Below are positions 59,335 through 64,000 of a stretch of DNA of 64,000 nt, piece by piece. Source of the DNA: Lawsonella clevelandensis (lineage in GTDB: Bacteria > Actinomycetota > Actinomycetes > Mycobacteriales > Mycobacteriaceae); assembly GCF_003241315.1 (NCBI RefSeq), contig NZ_QFOZ01000001.1, positions 248,001 to 312,000 on the forward strand, given 5' to 3'. The number at the start of each line of letters is the position of its first letter. Position 1 is the stretch's first letter. A program made the position numbers and the translations under genes. The notes beneath the pieces were generated by a model, which was not told the DNA's origin, did not search any database, and saw only the letters and a list, made by a program, of their open reading frames with translations.

Positions 59335-59970
59335 TTACTTACTGTCGTGGTGACTATCTGAGTCGTCCATACCGCGAGCCAATAGCGCATCGCCCACTCC
59401 GTCAGCATGGCGTAAAACGCGGGATAGTACAGGGGTAATAAATGCTCGCAGGGAGCATCCTCCATCCCGAGACCATAAAGACTCCTGTACATCGGTGACG
59501 ATAGCGGAAATAACCGGCACAGACTGTACAGTGAGCGCGAAAGCTAAGGCAATGCGTTCTGTAGGCACTTTAAGTTTCGCCAGAGGACGGAGGAGAACCA
59601 TATATCCGTCTAGCATTTCTGTAACACGTGTCGTTAGAGAAATAACAATAGCGGCCAGGATACAGCAGAGAATAATACCAGTAATTCGTAATGCTTCCTG
59701 CCACGATACTGCCCACCATTGATACAAACCGATAAGGACAAGAAGCGGTAGCGTCGGCCATACCTGCTCCCATACGATCCGTACAGGAACACGTGTTATG
59801 AACAATAGAATGATGGCGATAGCTCCAGGAATACTAAGCCAGAGCACCTGACGGCAGCCAAGGCTGACAGCAAGTATCCACGCGATGAGTACCAGAATCT
59901 TGAGAACGGCAGGGGTGCGGTGAAGAAAACTATTACCAGGGTGATAGGTCCCCAAGACATAATTTTTCAT
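59335..59970 (-). CDS. bioN: ECF transporter T component (BioN)
   Basis: This 211-residue membrane protein has about five helices and the EcfT coupling motif near the end as ALLARGMDD (about 191-199), with the first ARG-like motif region around SRDGGCSLRAF. Together with BioM and BioY it forms an energy-coupling-factor importer for biotin. It overlaps bioM by four bases (ATGA). It is last in the minus-strand bioY-bioM-bioN operon. Confidence 0.9.
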   Translation of the reverse strand: MKNYVLGTYHPGNSFLHRTPAVLKILVLIAWILAVSLGCRQVLWLSIPGAIAIILLFITRVPVRIVWEQVWPTLPLLVLIGLYQWWAVSWQEALRITGIILCCILAAIVISLTTRVTEMLDGYMVLLRPLAKLKVPTERIALAFALTVQSVPVISAIVTDVQESLWSRDGGCSLRAFITPVLSRVLRHADGVGDALLARGMDDSDSHHDSK

Positions 59971-60668
59971 AACAGTTTTGCGTGATCTTCCTCGACATCG
60001 ATCAGTGTTTCATAAGCGTCGAGAGACTCTTGTGGAGTTCCATCGGCAAAAATAGTGCCATTGTTAATAACGATGACACGATCCATTTGGCGAAGTACGG
60101 AAAAATCATGTGAGACAAGCACTATCTGTGCATCTATACGTTGGAAAATGCGAAGAAGTCGTCGCGTATTACGAAGATCCAGAAGTGCAGTCGGTTCATC
60201 TGCCAGAATGAGGTCTGGTTCGATTGCCATAATCGATGCAATCGCAAGAAGTTGTTGTTGTCCTCCTGATAGTTCATGAGGTGAGCAATCAGCTCGTTCC
60301 GCTAAGCCGAATTGATCTAAATAATGAAGTGCGACGTTATGGCGTTCCTTTTTGTCTTTAATACGGCGGCGCAGTGAGAATTCCACGTCTTCGCAGAGTG
60401 TGGGCATAAGAATCTGTGTGCGTGGATCGGAGAAAATAAAGCCAGTGTGATGGCGTATCTCGGCACTTTTTTTACGAGTGTTATGTCCGTTGACAATAAC
60501 GTCACCACGGGTGGGGATAACAAGTCCATTCATCATGCGGATAAGAGTGGATTTACCCGAACCATTGGGGCCGGTAATGCCAATACGGTGTTCGGAAAGG
60601 GTAGCGGTGATATGTCGTAGGATGACTGCACTCTCATAGGCGTGTGACACATCGTGTAGCTCAATCAT
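59967..60668 (-). CDS. bioM: ECF transporter ATPase component (BioM)
   Basis: This ABC ATPase has 233 residues from the ATG ending at 60668. The Walker A is ITGPNGSGKST, the signature motif is ELSGGQQQLLAIAS, the Walker B is LILADEPTALLD, and the H-loop is LVSHD. The start is overlapped by the end of bioY. An in-frame ATG at 60707 would add 13 residues (MIKLPPPTKSTHP) and deepen the overlap. The order Y-M-N marks a biotin importer, as in corynebacteria. Confidence 0.92.
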   Translation of the reverse strand: MIELHDVSHAYESAVILRHITATLSEHRIGITGPNGSGKSTLIRMMNGLVIPTRGDVIVNGHNTRKKSAEIRHHTGFIFSDPRTQILMPTLCEDVEFSLRRRIKDKKERHNVALHYLDQFGLAERADCSPHELSGGQQQLLAIASIMAIEPDLILADEPTALLDLRNTRRLLRIFQRIDAQIVLVSHDFSVLRQMDRVIVINNGTIFADGTPQESLDAYETLIDVEEDHAKLL

Positions 60669-61407
60669 GGGATGTGTACTCTTTGTCGGTGGAGGCAGTT
60701 TTATCAATGTTACCGGAGCTATTGGAACTATCAGGGATATTAACGGTATTAGCGGTATTGATGATAGGTGAGTCTGTTACGGCCGCATTATGTTCCGGGG
60801 AATCAATCTGGTCAAGAGCTGATTGTGCCTGGTCATCCTGGGTCTTTGCAGGACGAATATGGGGGAGAGCTTTAAGCTGGGCGGCAGTGACGGAGGCCGC
60901 CACGACTATTTTCAATAGGTCGCCAGGTAGATAGGCAGGCAGTGTGACGAGAGCTGCGGTGAAGGAGACATGCCCCACGATCATCATTCCAGCGATGCCA
61001 CAGGCATAATTGACCAGGATTCCTCCCACGATGCCAGCCAGAATGTTGATGAGGACGTTACGTCCGGAACGCCAGCGGCTGATAAGTCCGATGACGGCAG
61101 CTGCTGGAAGGTATCCGAGGAAGAACCCTGCAGTGGGGGAGGTAATAGCGACAAGACCGGAACGTCCTCCAGCCAGAATAGGTAGCCCCGTGCACGCGAG
61201 GGCAATGAAGAGAAGTGCTGACAGCGTCCCACGACGAGCGCCTAATACCATTCCCATGAGAATAATGCCGAGATTTTGGACGAGGATGGGGACACCTAGT
61301 GGACCAGCGGGAATGGGTGGGATGAAGCCTAGAACGATAGTGAGTGCAGTGAAAACGGCGATATAGGCCAAATCTTTTGCAGAGGATGATTGCGATGTTT
61401 TGCTCAT
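60661..61407 (-). CDS. bioY: Biotin-specific S component BioY with long hydrophilic tail
   Basis: BioY captures biotin for the ECF transporter. From the ATG ending at 61407 it has 248 residues. Six helices occupy about 15-180, with GPLGVPILVQNLGIILMGMVLGARRG and GLPILAGGRSGLVAITSPTAGFFLGY as the BioY core. The last 65-70 residues are Asp/Asn/Ser/Thr-rich and unlike normal BioY, which ends soon after the last helix. Neither possible start (61407, 61428) has a good ribosome site. A 10-bp palindrome ATTGTTCAAT (61427-61436) overlaps the upstream one. Confidence 0.88.
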   Translation of the reverse strand: MSKTSQSSSAKDLAYIAVFTALTIVLGFIPPIPAGPLGVPILVQNLGIILMGMVLGARRGTLSALLFIALACTGLPILAGGRSGLVAITSPTAGFFLGYLPAAAVIGLISRWRSGRNVLINILAGIVGGILVNYACGIAGMMIVGHVSFTAALVTLPAYLPGDLLKIVVAASVTAAQLKALPHIRPAKTQDDQAQSALDQIDSPEHNAAVTDSPIINTANTVNIPDSSNSSGNIDKTASTDKEYTSHD

Positions 61408-61477
61408 GTAATACCAGTCGTTAAACATTGTTCAATAGTTCTGTGATTAGAGCATATGCTACTTGCTAAAAAGACGC

Positions 61478-61483
61478 TAGGCT
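61478..61483 (+). promoter_or_regulatory. Candidate -10 box (TAGGCT) for a leaderless DUF3046 transcript
   Basis: TAGGCT ends six bases before GTG 61490, with no ribosome site between. The hexamer and spacing are the same as before proS (24247). Confidence 0.55.
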
Positions 61484-61489
61484 AAACGT

Positions 61490-61720
61490 GTGCGTATGAC
61501 AGAATTTGAAGTAGCTCTCCACCGTGAATTTGGAGAAATGGTGGGAGATACTCTTCTTAACGATACGGTGCTCAGTGAGTTGGATGGAAAAACTCCACAA
61601 GAAGCATTAGATAGTGGATATGAAATCCGTGATGTGTGGCTTGCTTTGTGTCGTCATCAACAAGTTCCGGAAGAACGACAGTGGGGACCAGATATTGGTG
61701 CTGGGGACATGGTCGAATAA
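61490..61720 (+). CDS. DUF3046 family protein
   Basis: This 76-residue protein starts at GTG 61490 or ATG 61496. MTEFEVALHREFGEMVGDTLLNDTVLSELDGKTPQEALDSGYEIRDVWLALC matches the actinobacterial DUF3046 family, which nearly always precedes recA (Rv2738c type). Its function is unknown. A TAGGCT box six bases before GTG 61490 suggests a leaderless transcript. It is diverged from bioY. Confidence 0.88.
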   Translation: MRMTEFEVALHREFGEMVGDTLLNDTVLSELDGKTPQEALDSGYEIRDVWLALCRHQQVPEERQWGPDIGAGDMVE

Positions 61721-61759
61721 AGAATGAGAAACTGGACACGTTTCTCTAGAAGTAGAAAT

Positions 61760-61775
61760 TCGAAAGTTTGTTCTA
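61760..61775 (+). promoter_or_regulatory. SOS (LexA) box upstream of recA
   Basis: TCGAAAGTTTGTTCTA matches the actinobacterial LexA consensus TCGAAC-N4-GTTCGA at 10 of 12 defined positions. It lies 101 bases before the recA start. It overlaps TATTAG (61774-61779), a possible -10, so LexA binding would block the promoter. Confidence 0.65.
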
Positions 61776-61875
61776 TTAGACTGTGAATAACAAATTTTTT
61801 GTTACTGGGCTTTTTTATAGTGATTAGTGACAGCATCGGTAACAACGGTGAAATACCATAAAGGAGAAATAACTC

Positions 61876-62937
61876 ATGGCTGCAGGAAAGCTTCCTGATC
61901 GGGAAAAAGCGTTAGAAAATGCCCTTGCCCAAATTGATAAACAATATGGGAAAGGCTCCGTGATGCGTCTGGGTGACGATCAGCACCAGGCTGTTGCAGC
62001 TATTCCAACAGGCTCAATTGCTTTGGATATTGCTCTGGGTATTGGTGGTTTGCCGCGTGGACGAATCATCGAAATTTATGGACCAGAATCATCAGGTAAA
62101 ACTACTGTGGCTCTCCATGCAGTTGCCAATGCGCAAAAAGCCGGTGGTATTGCAGCTTTTATTGATGCTGAGCATGCTCTTGACCCGGAGTATGCACGAG
62201 CATTAGGTGTTGATACAGACGCATTGCTCGTCTCACAGCCTGATACTGGTGAACAGGCACTCGAGATTGCCGATATGCTCATTCGTTCTGGAGCGATCGA
62301 TATTATTGTTATCGACTCGGTTGCGGCTCTTGTTCCACGTGCTGAAATTGAAGGTGAAATGGGAGATAACCACGTTGGTTTACAAGCCCGTTTGATGAGC
62401 CAAGCATTACGTAAAATGACAGGTGGCCTTTCTGCTTCAGGCACTACCGCCATTTTCATTAACCAGCTTCGCGAGAAGATCGGTGTCATGTTCGGCTCAC
62501 CGGAAACAACGACTGGTGGTAGAGCACTTAAGTTCTATTCTTCAGTACGCCTTGATGTTCGACGCATTGAAACATTGAAAGACGGTACTGAACCAGTAGG
62601 TAACCGCACTCGCGTCAAGGTTGTGAAGAACAAGGTTGCCCCACCATTCAAACAAGCTGAATTCGATCTTCTCTATGGACAAGGTATTTCTCGTGAGGGA
62701 TCTATCATAGATATGGGGGTTGACCAGGGATTTATCCGTAAATCTGGATCATGGTACACCTATGAGGGAGATCAGCTGGGGCAGGGTAAAGAAAAAGTAC
62801 GGACCTATTTACGGGACAATCCCGCCCTGTGTGACGAAATTGAGGAGAAGATTCTCCGGAAACTGAAGATTGGGGCTTATGCTGCTGAACCGGATGAAGA
62901 AACTCAGGCTACTGAGGACGACTCTGTAGATTTCTAA
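61876..62937 (+). CDS. recA: Recombinase RecA
   Basis: RecA drives strand exchange and LexA self-cleavage. The 353 residues contain Walker A GPESSGKT (69-76), the [34 protein letters not shown] region, and DNA-binding loops with [12 protein letters not shown] and [14 protein letters not shown]. There is no intein, unlike M. tuberculosis RecA. AAAGGAG precedes the ATG. A LexA-box candidate lies 101 bases upstream. The recA end is duplicated in the gap before recX. Confidence 0.97.
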   Translation: MAAGKLPDREKALENALAQIDKQYGKGSVMRLGDDQHQAVAAIPTGSIALDIALGIGGLPRGRIIEIYGPESSGKTTVALHAVANAQKAGGIAAFIDAEHALDPEYARALGVDTDALLVSQPDTGEQALEIADMLIRSGAIDIIVIDSVAALVPRAEIEGEMGDNHVGLQARLMSQALRKMTGGLSASGTTAIFINQLREKIGVMFGSPETTTGGRALKFYSSVRLDVRRIETLKDGTEPVGNRTRVKVVKNKVAPPFKQAEFDLLYGQGISREGSIIDMGVDQGFIRKSGSWYTYEGDQLGQGKEKVRTYLRDNPALCDEIEEKILRKLKIGAYAAEPDEETQATEDDSVDF

Positions 62938-62960
62938 GTAACATAGATTTCTCAGTAACC
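62927..62960 (+). repeat. Tandem 17-bp duplication spanning the recA stop codon
   Basis: Bases 62927-62943 and 62944-62960 are direct copies matching at 15 of 17 positions, differing only at positions 10 and 17. The first copy contains the final codons and TAA of recA. The second copy has a substitution that turns the TAA into TCA and forms the space before the recX ATG at 62962. Confidence 0.85.
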
Positions 62961-62961
62961 A

Positions 62962-63564
62962 ATGAGTAATGATCGACGACAGCACACTCTTGAGGTACTG
63001 CGTCATGCTACCGAAAGTGTGCTGTCGAAGCCTCAGCAAAAATCTACTAGTTCTACTAGCGATAGCCTTAATGATCGAGCAAGGGAAGCAGCTTTACGGC
63101 TTCTTTCAGTACGGTCCCGAAGTAGCAAAGAACTAGCAGACCGACTACAAAGTAAAGGATTTCCCACAGATATCGTTGATGATCTCATTGAACGATTTGA
63201 GCGGGTTGATCTTCTCAATGATGAGAGATTCGCACACGAATGGGTTTCTTCACGGTCACGACATAGTGGTAGAGGAAAAGCTGTTCTGCGGCAAGAGCTT
63301 CGTCACAAAGGTATTGCACCTTCCATTATAGAAGCGGAGCTTGAGAATCTTTCCCCGTGTGTAGAAGAAGACACTGCACGAGCACTTGTCTCTCGTAAAG
63401 TGAAACTTATTGATGCGGCATCCCTTATTGAATGGGAGTTTTTTCAAAAACAACAGCGAAGGCTCTATAGCATGCTGGTGCGCCGTGGCTTTTCCAGTGA
63501 ATTAGCACAGCGTATTGTTAACGAAGCTCTGGTAGCACATCGTGAGGGATACGACTCCAACTAA
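62962..63564 (+). CDS. recX: Regulatory protein RecX
   Basis: RecX binds and restrains RecA filaments. The 200 residues have the three-helix repeats of the family: REAALRLLSVRSRSSKELADRLQSKGF (about 32-58), LLNDERFAHEWVSSRSRHSGRGKAVLRQELRHKGI, and a C-terminal RRLYSMLVRRGFSSELAQRIV. It starts 24 bases after recA without a Shine-Dalgarno, so it depends on recA transcription and perhaps reinitiation. Confidence 0.94.
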   Translation: MSNDRRQHTLEVLRHATESVLSKPQQKSTSSTSDSLNDRAREAALRLLSVRSRSSKELADRLQSKGFPTDIVDDLIERFERVDLLNDERFAHEWVSSRSRHSGRGKAVLRQELRHKGIAPSIIEAELENLSPCVEEDTARALVSRKVKLIDAASLIEWEFFQKQQRRLYSMLVRRGFSSELAQRIVNEALVAHREGYDSN

Positions 63565-63639
63565 AGAAACACTCTTACGCTCAGGTACACTAGAAGACCT
63601 GCCTTGTCCTAAATACTATCCAGTGTGAAGGGGAGATCA

Positions 63640-64000
63640 GTGGAGCGCAGGCAATACGAAATTCGCACCTTTGGGTGCCAAATGAATGTGCATGATTCTG
63701 AACGTATAGCAGGTGTTTTAGAAGCCGATGGCTATATACCTTTCTCTGGTGAGGGAATCCCCGACCTTATTGTTTTTAACACCTGTGCTGTGCGGGAAAA
63801 TGCAGCGAATCGGCTGTATGGAACACTAGGACTATTACGACCTCTAAAAGAAGAAAATCCTCATCTCCAATTCGCTGTTGGCGGTTGCCTCGCGCAAAAA
63901 GATAAAGATGCTGTTGTAGACCGTGCTCCCTGGGTTGACGCAGTATTTGGGACGCATAATCTTCGCTCATTACCAGTACTTTTGCGGCGTGCTCGTCACA
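63640..64000 (+). CDS. miaB: tRNA-2-methylthio-N6-dimethylallyladenosine synthase MiaB, N-terminal part (partial)
   Basis: The first 120 codons from GTG 63640, behind [33 protein letters not shown] (about 6-30), [19 protein letters not shown] and VGGCLAQKD carry the three cysteines that hold the auxiliary [4Fe-4S] cluster in methylthiotransferases. NTCAVRENA is specific to MiaB rather than RimO. The radical-SAM and TRAM domains lie beyond the window. The recX-miaB order matches mycobacteria. Confidence 0.93.
   Translation, partial: MERRQYEIRTFGCQMNVHDSERIAGVLEADGYIPFSGEGIPDLIVFNTCAVRENAANRLYGTLGLLRPLKEENPHLQFAVGGCLAQKDKDAVVDRAPWVDAVFGTHNLRSLPVLLRRARH

Noticed and set aside
61427..61436. BioQ-type biotin operator upstream of bioY
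   Set aside because: ATTGTTCAAT is a palindrome, but it does not match TGAAC-N3-GTTAC.

Overview
This window is a piece of an actinobacterial chromosome. It most likely comes from a mycolata lineage (order Mycobacteriales/Corynebacteriales) with unusually moderate GC for that group. I did not compute GC and cannot fix the genus. Pointers are the gene order khpA-rimM-trmD-rplS-lepB-rnhB-DUF2469-yraN-comM-dprA, the xerC/M23/rpsB-tsf-pyrH-frr-cdsA-rlmN-dxr-rip-ispG-map run, mycothione reductase, the proS/DUF4439/rimP-nusA-ylxR-infB-rbfA-nrnA-dinF-pptT-truB-ribF-rpsO-pnp run, and dapB-thyX-dapA-rnj-ftsK-(argA)-pgsA-cinA-clgR-pspA-DUF3046-recA-recX-miaB. From memory, this order largely parallels the Rv2908c to Rv2733c interval of Mycobacterium tuberculosis, strongly compacted.

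Layout. Positions 1-9076 hold RNA modification and ribosome genes, signal peptidase, RNase HII, the DNA-uptake genes comM and dprA, a ferrochelatase of unusual type and XerC. Positions 9099-19941 hold a secreted M23-like protein (minus strand) and then translation, UMP kinase, phospholipid and isoprenoid (DXP pathway) genes, ending with methionine aminopeptidase. Positions 20020-24175 hold a secreted lipase and mycothione reductase (minus) facing a 14-helix drug exporter. Positions 24259-38622 are the proS to rpsO translation block, with a minus-strand Tat-lipoprotein/DUF4439 pair, a MATE exporter and a phosphopantetheinyl transferase. Positions 38779-41988 hold a phosphoribosyltransferase (minus) and PNPase. 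Positions 42466-47150 are a galactose-uptake and Leloir cassette (SSS symporter, small membrane protein, galT, galK). Positions 47266-54513 hold lysine biosynthesis, ThyX, RNase J and FtsK. Positions 54585-64000 hold a TerC-family protein behind a probable yybP-ykoY (Mn2+) riboswitch, argA/YciI (minus), pgsA, CinA C-domain, ClgR, PspA, a biotin ECF transporter (minus), and recA/recX under an SOS box. The window ends inside miaB.

Most genes are co-directional with overlapping or near-touching ends, suggesting long operons. Several genes without a Shine-Dalgarno sequence (proS, ylxR, truB, dapA, DUF3046) have a TANNNT box 5-8 bases before the start codon and look leaderless. Strong hairpins mark transcription-unit ends.

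Most notable are: an nrnA (DHH phosphatase) whose catalytic N-terminus is encoded upstream of every standard start codon and behind an in-frame TAA; a riboswitch before terC with a visible anti-Shine-Dalgarno switch; a ferrochelatase resembling the proteobacterial/lactobacillar type; and the galactose cassette with a 21-bp palindromic operator candidate. I found no tRNA, rRNA, CRISPR array, insertion sequence or prophage. I see no wholly new multi-gene system in this mostly core-genome segment.
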